Part shown: piece after piece, positions 52,438 to 60,081 of the stretch
Position numbering within the stretch: the first letter of the stretch is position 1
How the letters are laid out: each line of letters begins with the position of its first letter
Source: an uncultured bacterium
GTDB taxonomy: Bacteria; Cyanobacteriota; Vampirovibrionia; Gastranaerophilales; Gastranaerophilaceae
Length of the DNA: 64,000 bases
Direction of reading: 5' to 3'
Assembly: GCA_947428835.1 (NCBI GenBank)
Contig: CANENE010000002.1
Coordinates: forward strand, 80,901-144,900
Notes under the pieces: model-generated
Database searches by the model: none
What the model saw: only the letters and a program-made list of their open reading frames with translations
Told to the model about the DNA's origin: nothing
Made by a program: the position numbers and the translations under genes

Positions 52438-53679
52438 ATGATAAATACAAATTTTCAAATTCCAAAAACTAATACTGTTTCTTTAAAACAAAATGTTTAT
52501 TTAAAAAACAGTATAGCTGGTAGCGTTGATTTTAAAAATGAAATCAACAAAGAAATTTTAGTAAAAAGAAATATAATATCGCCTGATACCAATATCAATG
52601 CTTTTTTTGATGAGGTTTCAAATAAGTTAATTAAAGATAACAGCAAAATCCTATTTTCTTATTATCTAAAAAATGGTGATATTGCTCTATCAAGTTCTAT
52701 TTTAAATGGAACAATAAGTAGTGCTGTTGCGCTGAATTTGGCTGAAAACGAAGATTATATTGGGATTTTGGATAAATATGCATCCGATGGGGTTGGAATC
52801 GGGATTAATTTTTCAAATTTTAATAATCCTATTGGCGCAATTAAACAAATTAATTCTAATTATATTAAAAAAAGCCAAAACTACTTTCGCCCGCCTGCTT
52901 TTATCGGATTATTAAATATCGGCCACGATAAGATTTTGGATTTTATAACTTTAAAAGATGAAGTAAATTATGATGATTGGTGTTTTGATTTATCTGTTGT
53001 AGTTGATGATAATTTTATTGAAAAACTTAAAAACAAAGATGAAAATACCCTTAAAATATACAATACTCTTTTAAATTCAATGAAATTAAAAGGAGAACCG
53101 GGGGTTATTTTTTCAAATGACAAAAACTACATCTGCGATTGCTGTGCAGCTAAAAAATTAAAAGAAAATGAAACATTAAAAACTGCATCTATCAATTTAT
53201 CCAATATGTTTAAAAATGGAAAAGCTGATTATTTTAAGCTTTCAAAATGCGCAAATATTTTGGCAATTTCGATGAAAAAAATATCATCTGATGCTTCCAT
53301 TGGTGTTTTTGGTTACGCTGATTTATTAAAGAAACTAAATCTTGATTATGGAAGCGCTGGAGCACTTGAAGTTTTAAAAAATTGCCTGCAGATAATAAAA
53401 AATGCTTGCGACAAAGAAAAAATGAGCCTTGCAATTACTCCAACCACAACACCTTCAATTATGTTTAAGGCAACAAATGGTATTGAAGAAGATAGAAAAG
53501 ATAGAACTTCAATAGATGCAAAATTAAAAACTCTAAAAACCGCTTATGAATATATTTCAAAAGACGGACGGATTTCAACCACGATAAAGCTTCAAAACCC
53601 TTCGACAGATGATATAGATTCTATCTTTAAATATGCTTATAAAAACAATATCAAGGCTTTTAGCGTTTTTAGCAATTAA
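52438..53679 (+). CDS. Compact ribonucleotide-reductase-fold protein lacking catalytic cysteines
   Basis: Only 413 residues but with collinear echoes of class I/II reductases. IALSSSILN (83-90) sits where LSSC-type redox Cys lies. SDGVGIGINFSNF (117-128) recalls GGGTGFSFSRL. IGLLNIGHDKILDFITLKD (156-174) recalls GILxIxHPDIEDFI. CFDLSVVVDDNFIEKL (182-197) recalls NFNISVxITDEFM, and GVFGYADLLKKLNLDYGS (289-306) recalls GVMGFADMLIKLGIPYGS. LAITPTTTPSIMFKATNGIEE (331-351) recalls IAPTGSIS..SSGIEP. The NPCGE finger-loop and the SCNLGSINL Cys are absent (TASINLSNM remains). Probably not a functional reductase. It follows scpB by 6 nt. Confidence 0.75.
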   Translation: MINTNFQIPKTNTVSLKQNVYLKNSIAGSVDFKNEINKEILVKRNIISPDTNINAFFDEVSNKLIKDNSKILFSYYLKNGDIALSSSILNGTISSAVALNLAENEDYIGILDKYASDGVGIGINFSNFNNPIGAIKQINSNYIKKSQNYFRPPAFIGLLNIGHDKILDFITLKDEVNYDDWCFDLSVVVDDNFIEKLKNKDENTLKIYNTLLNSMKLKGEPGVIFSNDKNYICDCCAAKKLKENETLKTASINLSNMFKNGKADYFKLSKCANILAISMKKISSDASIGVFGYADLLKKLNLDYGSAGALEVLKNCLQIIKNACDKEKMSLAITPTTTPSIMFKATNGIEEDRKDRTSIDAKLKTLKTAYEYISKDGRISTTIKLQNPSTDDIDSIFKYAYKNNIKAFSVFSN

Positions 53680-54799
53680 TAAATTCGTGCATATCTAATT
53701 CAAGAATATTTTTAATTTCATCTAAATTATTCGTTTTTGCAAAAATAATTGCAAAAACAGGATTGGCTTTCGGATCTATTATTCTTATAACAAGCGGATT
53801 TGAGATATTTTTTAGATATTTTTCAAAATTAATTTTAATGTTTTGCTTTGAGATATCAGATGGAATATCTCCGATTGTAAAATAATAATAGCTATCATCT
53901 GATGCTTCTAAAATGCTTTTCCAATCAGGTTTTTTATTGTTAAAGAAATATTCATAAACATTTATTCCCCAGGCATTTTGCGCGATATCTGTTATGCACC
54001 AGCCGCAAAAACGCAAAGGATTTATTTCAATCGGGATAATTTCTTTTTCATTTGCTCTAAGTTCAAGATGAAATGGAAAATTCTTAAAGCCAAGAGCAGT
54101 CCCAATTTTATCCAAGACATTTTTAAAATTTTCAAGATTTTTTTCTATAATTTCTTTAGATGTATAATAGGCTCTATCTGAAACATCTTTGTCATTAAAA
54201 AACGGATGCTTAAAGATATTTAAAACGACGGCTTCGCTATTTTCATCAAAATAAGCATCAAGTGCGTATTCATCCCCTTCTATTAATTTTTCTACAATAA
54301 AATTAGATGTATTTACAACTTCTTTTGGAAAAATATCTTCAAATTTTTTGATATCTTTTTTTAGATTTGAAAGGGTGTCTTGCCACTCATTAAAGTTGTT
54401 TATAGTATACACTCCAAAACTTAAAAACCCGATATCAGGTTTTAAAATTACAGGATAAGGGAAATTTTTTGCATTAATTTTAAATAAATCTTCAAATGTA
54501 AAACTTTTAAAGAAATAGTTTGGATAAATACCTTGAAGAAGGCTTCTAAACTTGCTTTTTTGTTTGCATATATCAATCATCTTTGTCAAAGTAGAATTTG
54601 GCATATTTTTAAATATCCAATTTATTGAATTTTCGGAATTTGTGTAGAATAGTTCATCTTTTTCTATGCAGGATGCATCTGACAATTCGCTTTTTTCAAA
54701 ATAATTTCTTGCAATTTCATTATCCAAAACTTTAAAATTATTTTCTTTTATTGTTTCAACTAAAAAATCAGATACATATGGTTTATCTAAAATAATCAT
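53669..54799 (-). CDS. ATP-grasp domain protein
   Basis: A 376-residue carboxylate-amine ligase-type enzyme of unknown substrate. ATP-grasp blocks are YPVILKPDIGFLSFGVYTI (Lys/Gly-rich ATP contact, near 115-132), NFIVEKLIEGDEYALDAYF (near 165-185), and FHLELRANEKEIIPIEINPLRFCG (near 245-270, Glu/Asn metal-binding). The N-terminal 90 residues form the pre-grasp domain. It overlaps the RNR-like gene tail-to-tail by 11 nt. Start at the ATG with AAAGGAGA upstream. It is not linked to any recognisable pathway genes here, so it could join amino acids or other acids to amines. Confidence 0.85.
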   Translation of the reverse strand: MIILDKPYVSDFLVETIKENNFKVLDNEIARNYFEKSELSDASCIEKDELFYTNSENSINWIFKNMPNSTLTKMIDICKQKSKFRSLLQGIYPNYFFKSFTFEDLFKINAKNFPYPVILKPDIGFLSFGVYTINNFNEWQDTLSNLKKDIKKFEDIFPKEVVNTSNFIVEKLIEGDEYALDAYFDENSEAVVLNIFKHPFFNDKDVSDRAYYTSKEIIEKNLENFKNVLDKIGTALGFKNFPFHLELRANEKEIIPIEINPLRFCGWCITDIAQNAWGINVYEYFFNNKKPDWKSILEASDDSYYYFTIGDIPSDISKQNIKINFEKYLKNISNPLVIRIIDPKANPVFAIIFAKTNNLDEIKNILELDMHEFINC

Positions 54800-54883
54800 T
54801 TATAAAATCTCCTTTTATTATTCGATTTTAGCATAAATAACAAATCTATTTTGTTAACAATTCTTAATATATGAAAATTTTTT

Positions 54884-54916
54884 ATCAATAAAGATATCAA
54901 AAAATACTTTATTGAT
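54884..54916. repeat. Inverted repeat upstream of the 484-aa orphan
   Basis: ATCAATAAAG (54884-54893) and CTTTATTGAT (54907-54916) are perfect inverted arms with a 13-nt spacer, about 38-70 nt before the ATG of the orphan at 54954. It could be a regulator binding site or an RNA hairpin. Composition is AT-rich, so chance is possible. Confidence 0.35.
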
Positions 54917-54953
54917 TTATAGAGGAATTTTATTTTAAGGAGGAACACACACA

Positions 54954-56408
54954 ATGGGTTCAGGAATTGACTTTGAGTCTGCTGCACAAATGCAGAGAGC
55001 TCAGCAGCAAGCCAGGTATATGAATTATACCGGTTCGACTGCCCAAGCTACAAATCCGCAAACCGAGCAAGCGCTTTTGCAAATGAAGACAAATAACGAA
55101 GATATTATGTCTTTGTCTCACAATTCGGGCTGTACCGATGGTAAAGATGACGGTAAAATTGGTTTGTTTGGCGCAGTAGGGAATGCTCTAAAAGGTGTCG
55201 GAAAATCAATAGTAAATGGAATTAAAGGATGTTTTACGGACTCAGAAGGTAAATTTTCGTTAGGTAAAACACTGTTAACAGTTGGAATGGGTGCTCTTTG
55301 CGTAGCATTTCCTGCAGTAGGTCTTGTTGCATGTGGTTTTGGCGCAGTTGCAGGAGGTGTTCAAGTGGCAAAAGGTGTTGGCAAGGCAATGAGTGCCGAA
55401 ACCGATGCAGAAGCTAAAGAAGCCTGGCAAAACATTGGTGCCGGCGGATTTACTGTTGCAAGCTCTGTTGTTGGAGCTAAAGCAAGCGTTGGTGCTGTAA
55501 AATCAACTTCAACTGCCGGATTAAGTGGTCTTGATGATGCCGCAGCTGCAGTTGCAAAAGCCGAAGGTAAAACAAGTGCTCTAAGCCAGCTTGATGATAG
55601 CTTGACAGGTATGGAAAAAGTAACCAAAACTGCGCAAGCCCTTGGAAAAGATATGTTGTCATCTACTAAAAACAACGGAAAATTCATTATAAACACCGTA
55701 AAAAATGATTATAGCAATGTAAAAACAGCCCAAAAGGATTTGTCCAAGGTTAATGAAGGCTATTCAAAAGAACAAGCAAAAGCTATTAAAGAGTATGATA
55801 AAATACAAGCTAAGCGTATTAAAGCCAAAGCAGATGGTCAAGAAATACCTGACGGATTGAAAACAGATTCTAAAAATATCATTGCAGAACTTAAAAAGGC
55901 TTTTGACACTGATGATGACGGACTTAAAGAAATAATTAAAATACATAAGGATGCCCAAAAAGCTCTTGTAGATGCCAAAAAAGAAACTGTATTCGGTCAG
56001 GCAAAACAAACAGTAACTGATAAACTGCATACTATGAAAGAAAATAAAAAAGCTGCAGTTGAGAACCATAAAGCTTTGGTTAAAGATTTAAAAGATGCAA
56101 ATAAAACACTAAGAGAAGCTAAAAAGACAAAAAATGAAGATGCTATCAAAACTGCAACGGACGGTGTAAAAGCGGCAAAAAGTGCTTTAATTGATGACAA
56201 TAAAATTGCAAGTACAATTCAATCAATCAAAGATGGCGGAATTACCAAAATTCCTTCAAGCATAAGTCAAAAGGGCAAAGAAATCCTGATATTCTTGCAA
56301 AAAGAAGAAGGAACTTATGCCGCAGCTGTTCAAAAATTCGGTTACGATAATGTACTTGGTGCACTAGAAGTATTTGCAGCTATGAGAATGACAGATGAAG
56401 CAGTTTAA
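54954..56408 (+). CDS. Orphan hydrophobic/coiled-coil protein, 484 aa
   Basis: Not recognised. Residues 1-55 are Gln/Ala/Met-rich and polar. A short acidic segment (TDGKDDGKIG) precedes a Gly/Ala-rich hydrophobic region (about 62-150: LFGAVGNALKGVGKSIVNGIKG; TLLTVGMGALCVAFPAVGLVACGFGAVAGGV). Ala/Lys-rich coiled-coil and low-complexity regions (about 175-430) follow. There is no signal peptide. A near-perfect AAGGAGGA ribosome site (54937-54944) predicts strong translation, and an inverted repeat and a terminator bracket the gene. The hydrophobic glycine-zipper then coiled-coil plan is found in membrane-inserting effectors and phage tail-like proteins, but neither is shown. Function unknown. 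Confidence 0.62.
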   Translation: MGSGIDFESAAQMQRAQQQARYMNYTGSTAQATNPQTEQALLQMKTNNEDIMSLSHNSGCTDGKDDGKIGLFGAVGNALKGVGKSIVNGIKGCFTDSEGKFSLGKTLLTVGMGALCVAFPAVGLVACGFGAVAGGVQVAKGVGKAMSAETDAEAKEAWQNIGAGGFTVASSVVGAKASVGAVKSTSTAGLSGLDDAAAAVAKAEGKTSALSQLDDSLTGMEKVTKTAQALGKDMLSSTKNNGKFIINTVKNDYSNVKTAQKDLSKVNEGYSKEQAKAIKEYDKIQAKRIKAKADGQEIPDGLKTDSKNIIAELKKAFDTDDDGLKEIIKIHKDAQKALVDAKKETVFGQAKQTVTDKLHTMKENKKAAVENHKALVKDLKDANKTLREAKKTKNEDAIKTATDGVKAAKSALIDDNKIASTIQSIKDGGITKIPSSISQKGKEILIFLQKEEGTYAAAVQKFGYDNVLGALEVFAAMRMTDEAV

Positions 56409-56429
56409 GTATAGAGAACAACAAAAACG

Positions 56430-56463
56430 AAAATCGGAAATCTTTTTTAGGTTTCCGATTTTT
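56430..56463. terminator. Intrinsic terminator (usable in both directions)
   Basis: AAAATCGGAAA (56430-56440) pairs exactly with TTTCCGATTTT (56452-56462) around an 11-nt loop. It lies between the 484-aa orphan (plus, ends 56408) and the HD-GYP-like gene (minus, ends 56480), which converge on it. Confidence 0.8.
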
Positions 56464-56479
56464 ACATTTATTATTAAAT

Positions 56480-57757
56480 TTATTTTTCTTTTATTTTAAC
56501 AAGAATATCAACGATTTTTGGATCCCATTTTGTTCCTGATTCTTGTTTTAAAATTTCAATAGCTTCTTTGTTTGTTTTTGCTTTCCTGTGAGCTCTATCT
56601 TGAGTAAGAGCGCAATATGCACCGGCAAGCGCTATAATTCTTGAACCTAATGGAATCGAATTTCCGCTTAAGCCTTCAGGGGAACCTTTTCCATTATATC
56701 TTTCATATTGATAATTAATATAAGGTACAACTTCGCTCATAAAATTAATATTCATCAAAAGGCCGACTCCGGCGTTTGGTGAATTTTGAAGTTCACCCCA
56801 TTCTTTTTGGCTTAGCTTTTCTTTCTTGGTGAATAATTCTTCACTGAGTGTTATTTTTCCGATATTTTGAAGAAGGCCTGCGTAGTATATTAAATCTGTT
56901 GTTTTTTCGTTTAAGCCCATTTCAATACAGATTTCTTTGGATAAATTAGCGCAATCATTAGAGTGGCTTCTTTTGTATTGACCTTTAAGATCAGATGCGT
57001 ATGCAAGCTTTTCGACAAAAGACTGCTGCTGGTCGCCAAGGTCACCTATTATGGCTGTTAATTGCGCTCTTAGGTTTTGAAGCTCAATAATTGAGACATC
57101 TTCTATCTTTAAAATTCTTGTAACTTCATCGATTAATTTTTGAAGTCCCAAAGATGTTACAAACAGTCCTGCCATATTTTGGATTAAATCTGCATATTCA
57201 AATTCCAAAGGTCTTTCGACTCTTCTTATAATTTCAATGACACCAATACATTCAAAGTTATTTTTCATTGGGAAAAGCGAAATTTGAAGTTCATTTTCTT
57301 CAAAGCACTTTTCTTCTTCTTTTTCCATGACTTCTTTGATATAGTCTGAGATATTGCTATCGGATAGCTGTTCTTCGGAAGTTCCTTTGTGATAAAGAGG
57401 TTCGCCTTTTTTGGCTAGAAAAATATTGCATTCTGCCAAATTGAGCATGATTTTTATTGTTTTTGCAATTGAATTATAAATAATAAAATCTTCGTTATTG
57501 TTGAAGCCAAGCAGACTTAAGGTGTTATCAATAGAGTATATTGAAATAAGCTCTTTAAGCTGTTCTTTAAGGCTTTGTTTTTTATCTTTGTCTTTTGCTT
57601 TTTTAGAAATTTTTTCTACAAATTCAGGATTAATAAGCTGTTCTGCAAAGAAATCTCCCAAATTCAGTGCAAAGATTTCTTCAATCGGATCATCTTCAAG
57701 AAGATTAATGTTTCTTGAATAAATTGAAGAAGTGTTTTCATTTTTTGCTTTTTTCAT
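56480..57757 (-). CDS. Degenerate GAF-like/HD-GYP protein
   Basis: A 425-residue signalling-type protein. Residues about 90-210 look like a GAF domain (IAKTIKIMLNLAECNIFLAKKG; ISLFPMKNNFECIGVIEIIRRVERPLEFEYADLIQNMAG). A linker helix leads to an HD-GYP-type domain (about 260-425). Its metal and catalytic motifs are eroded: HDIGK is QNIGK (297-301), the HHER-D-G-x-GYP block is YQYERYNGKGSPEGL (349-363), and an expected His reads Ser (QNSPNAG). The overall fold markers LLQNIGKI, LSQKEWGELQ and IPLGSRIIALAGAYCAL remain. It is more likely a ligand-binding or structural pseudo-phosphodiesterase than an active c-di-GMP hydrolase. Confidence 0.78.
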   Translation of the reverse strand: MKKAKNENTSSIYSRNINLLEDDPIEEIFALNLGDFFAEQLINPEFVEKISKKAKDKDKKQSLKEQLKELISIYSIDNTLSLLGFNNNEDFIIYNSIAKTIKIMLNLAECNIFLAKKGEPLYHKGTSEEQLSDSNISDYIKEVMEKEEEKCFEENELQISLFPMKNNFECIGVIEIIRRVERPLEFEYADLIQNMAGLFVTSLGLQKLIDEVTRILKIEDVSIIELQNLRAQLTAIIGDLGDQQQSFVEKLAYASDLKGQYKRSHSNDCANLSKEICIEMGLNEKTTDLIYYAGLLQNIGKITLSEELFTKKEKLSQKEWGELQNSPNAGVGLLMNINFMSEVVPYINYQYERYNGKGSPEGLSGNSIPLGSRIIALAGAYCALTQDRAHRKAKTNKEAIEILKQESGTKWDPKIVDILVKIKEK

Positions 57758-57890
57758 TATCGATACCCAATCGTTTTACTTTATATTTTATCATATCGGC
57801 ATTTTTTTAAAAAACTGTAGCTTTTTTTCAAAATTTTATACAATAGTTAATAAATTTTTATACTTTAGTAGTAGATGATAAAATAAAATT

Positions 57891-58988
57891 ATGGGAATAA
57901 CCAATTTTGTTGAAACGAAAATTTTAAAAGTAGAAGGCAACCTTGAGCTGAAATCGGGAAAAACATTGTCTAATGTTGAAATTGCCTATGAAACTTATGG
58001 CAAATTAAATGAAGATAAAGACAATGCAATTCTGGTGCTCCATGCTCTAACGGGAGATGCCCATGCGGCTTTTTTAGATAAAAACAATAAGCCCGGCTGG
58101 TGGGACGATATGATAGGGCCAAATAAGGCATTTGATACAAATAAATATTTTGTCATTTCATCAAACATCCTGGGCGGCTGCAAAGGAACAACCGGTCCAA
58201 GCAGCATTAATCCAAAGACAAATAAGCCTTATGCTCTTGAATTTCCCGTTATCACAATTGAAGATATCGTAAAACTTCAAAAGAAGCTTATTGATTATTT
58301 TGGAATTAAAAAGTTGATTGTAGCCGGCGGCTCAATGGGTGGCATGCAAGCTTTGGAATGGGCTATAAGATACCCTGAAATTATTACAAATACTATAATC
58401 ATTGCTTCATCTGCAAGACTCAATGCCCAATCAATCGCATTTAACGCAGTTGCAAGAAATGCGATTTTATCCGATAAAAATTTTAATAACGGAAATTACT
58501 ATGACAGTGTTCACCCCGAACAAGGGCTTTCTATTGCACGGATGATAGGGCATATAACTTATCTTTGCGAAGATGCCATGCTAAAAAAATTCGGGCGCGA
58601 ATTTAAAGGTGATCCGAGCTTTGATTTTGGAATTGATTTTCAGGTTGAAAGTTACCTGGAGCACCAGGGAAGAGTGTTTGTAGACAGGTTTGACGCTAAT
58701 AGCTACTTGTATATTACAAAAGCAATAGATTATTATGACCCTGTTGAAGAATTCGGGGGGCTTCAAAATGCTTTTAAAAACAGTAATTCAAGGTTTTTAA
58801 TAATTTCTTTTTCAACGGATTGGCTCTTTACAACCGAACAATCCAAGCAAATAGTTAATGCCTTGATTAATTTAAATAAAGACGTCTCATTTGTCGAGCT
58901 TGAAAGCAAATGCGGGCATGACGCATTCCTTTTGGAATTTGAAGCGCAGACAAAGATTATAAAGAGTTTTTTAAAGGAAGAAGCTTAA
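57891..58988 (+). CDS. metX: Homoserine O-acetyltransferase (MetX family)
   Basis: Alpha/beta-hydrolase enzyme that activates L-homoserine with acetyl-CoA for methionine synthesis. The 365 residues show IAYETYGKLNEDKDNAILVLHALTGDAHAA, PSSINPKTNKPYALEFPVITIEDIV, the nucleophile elbow VAGGSMGGMQALEWAIRYPE (Ser in GGSMGG), and the catalytic His in SKCGHDAFLLE. Some MetX enzymes use succinyl-CoA, so acetyl specificity is an assumption. It is followed by metW 3 nt later, the pair seen in many proteobacteria. Confidence 0.95.
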   Translation: MGITNFVETKILKVEGNLELKSGKTLSNVEIAYETYGKLNEDKDNAILVLHALTGDAHAAFLDKNNKPGWWDDMIGPNKAFDTNKYFVISSNILGGCKGTTGPSSINPKTNKPYALEFPVITIEDIVKLQKKLIDYFGIKKLIVAGGSMGGMQALEWAIRYPEIITNTIIIASSARLNAQSIAFNAVARNAILSDKNFNNGNYYDSVHPEQGLSIARMIGHITYLCEDAMLKKFGREFKGDPSFDFGIDFQVESYLEHQGRVFVDRFDANSYLYITKAIDYYDPVEEFGGLQNAFKNSNSRFLIISFSTDWLFTTEQSKQIVNALINLNKDVSFVELESKCGHDAFLLEFEAQTKIIKSFLKEEA

Positions 58989-58991
58989 ATA

Positions 58992-59591
58992 ATGTTAAAC
59001 CTTAATTACAAAATAGTTTGTTCGTTGATTGATGAAAATTCAAGCGTTTTGGACCTTGGCTGCGGTGAGGGGAATTTGCTTAGGCTTTTGAGAAAAACCA
59101 AAAATGTTAAGGGCTTGGGAATTGAAATTGATGAAAATTCTGTTTTAAGTGCACTTCAAAAAGGCTTGAGTGTTGTTCAAAAAGACCTTGATAAGGGTTT
59201 AGATGAATTTCAAGATAAAAGCTATGATTGGGCTGTTTTAAATCAGACTTTGCAATCTACAAAAGACCCCGAGCTTGTAATGAGCGAGATGCTGAGAGTT
59301 GCTAAAAAAGCGGTTGTTTCTTTTCCAAATTTTGCATATTGGAGAGTCAGGTTTTATCTTTTCTTAAAAGGCAAAATGCCAAAATATAAAAAACTTCCCT
59401 ATGAGTGGTATAATACGCCAAATGTGCATCTTTTGACCATCAGCGACTTTTTTGAATTTTGTAAAAAAAGAGATATAAAAATTGAAAAATCACTCTATTT
59501 AAAAAGACACAAAGTCGCAAGCGGATTTTTAATGAGAAATATTGCAAATTTCTTATCAGAAGAAGCAGTTTTTGTAATTTCTAAAAATTAG
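58992..59591 (+). CDS. metW: Methionine biosynthesis protein MetW (methyltransferase fold)
   Basis: A SAM-binding, MetW-type protein linked to metX. The 199 residues have SVLDLGCGEGNLLRLLRKTKNVKGLGIEIDENS (motif I), KDLDKGLDEFQDKSYDWAVLNQTLQSTKDPELVMSEMLRVAKKAVVSFPNFAYWRVR and YEWYNTPNVHLLTISDF, a characteristic MetW stretch. It starts 3 nt after metX behind AAGGAAGAAG. Its role with MetX is genetically known but biochemically unclear. Confidence 0.92.
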   Translation: MLNLNYKIVCSLIDENSSVLDLGCGEGNLLRLLRKTKNVKGLGIEIDENSVLSALQKGLSVVQKDLDKGLDEFQDKSYDWAVLNQTLQSTKDPELVMSEMLRVAKKAVVSFPNFAYWRVRFYLFLKGKMPKYKKLPYEWYNTPNVHLLTISDFFEFCKKRDIKIEKSLYLKRHKVASGFLMRNIANFLSEEAVFVISKN

Positions 59592-59611
59592 TAAATTGGC
59601 GAATTAAAAGT

Positions 59612-59647
59612 TTTCTCCTTCATTTTAAAGTTATAAAAAAGGAGAAA
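59612..59647 (+). promoter_or_regulatory. Predicted Shine-Dalgarno-masking hairpin before the cupin gene
   Basis: TTTCTCCTT (59612-59620) pairs exactly with AAGGAGAAA (59639-59647), the ribosome site of the cupin gene whose ATG is at 59651. The stem is nine base pairs with an 18-nt loop. If the transcript begins upstream of 59612 the ribosome site would be hidden at rest, as in RNA thermometers or ligand-gated switches. No known riboswitch class is recognised. Confidence 0.45.
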
Positions 59648-59650
59648 TTA

Positions 59651-59980
59651 ATGGAAAATCTAAAAGAACATAAAATTTATAAAATAGAAGACTTGATTGA
59701 ATTTGATGAAAGTACCGTTAAAACGCAAATTTTATCTAAAAACGGAGACTTTGCAAGTATTATTGTTGCAATGAAAAAGGACCAGATTTTTAAAGAACAC
59801 ATTAGTCCTGTTAATGCTTATGTTTATGTTATAGAAGGAAGAGTTTTCTTTAGAGTAAATAATGACGGCAATATAAGTGAATTTGAACTTAACAAAGGTG
59901 AGATTTTTACGTTTTTAGCTAATGAAAAACACTCTCTTGTTGCTCTAAAAGATTCTAAATTTTTGGTTGTTAGAATTTAA
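59651..59980 (+). CDS. Cupin-fold small protein
   Basis: A 109-residue single cupin domain. The core reads IIVAMKKDQIFKEHISPVNAYVYVIEGRVFFRVNNDG (motif 1, with the HxxxxxAYVYVIEGRVFF pattern; only one clear metal-type His) and GEIFTFLANEKHSLVALKDSKFLVVRI (motif 2, with the His in EKHSL). The sparse His ligands suggest a ligand-sensing or weak metal-binding cupin rather than a dioxygenase. The ribosome site is AAAGGAGAAA and can be masked by a hairpin. It lies 59 nt after metW. Function unknown. Confidence 0.8.
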   Translation: MENLKEHKIYKIEDLIEFDESTVKTQILSKNGDFASIIVAMKKDQIFKEHISPVNAYVYVIEGRVFFRVNNDGNISEFELNKGEIFTFLANEKHSLVALKDSKFLVVRI

Positions 59981-60081
59981 TGTAAAAATTTGTTGCGCTT
60001 GTTTTAAAAAACCTTAAAAGTTTACTTTTTTCGTGTGAAAATTATTATGTTAAGAAGCGAATTTTTAAAGTGGCGATAAGT

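Noticed and set aside
60047-60079. Ten-codon mini-ORF ending just before the glmU ATG
   Set aside because: No Shine-Dalgarno, no regulatory codons; nothing beyond position suggests a leader peptide.
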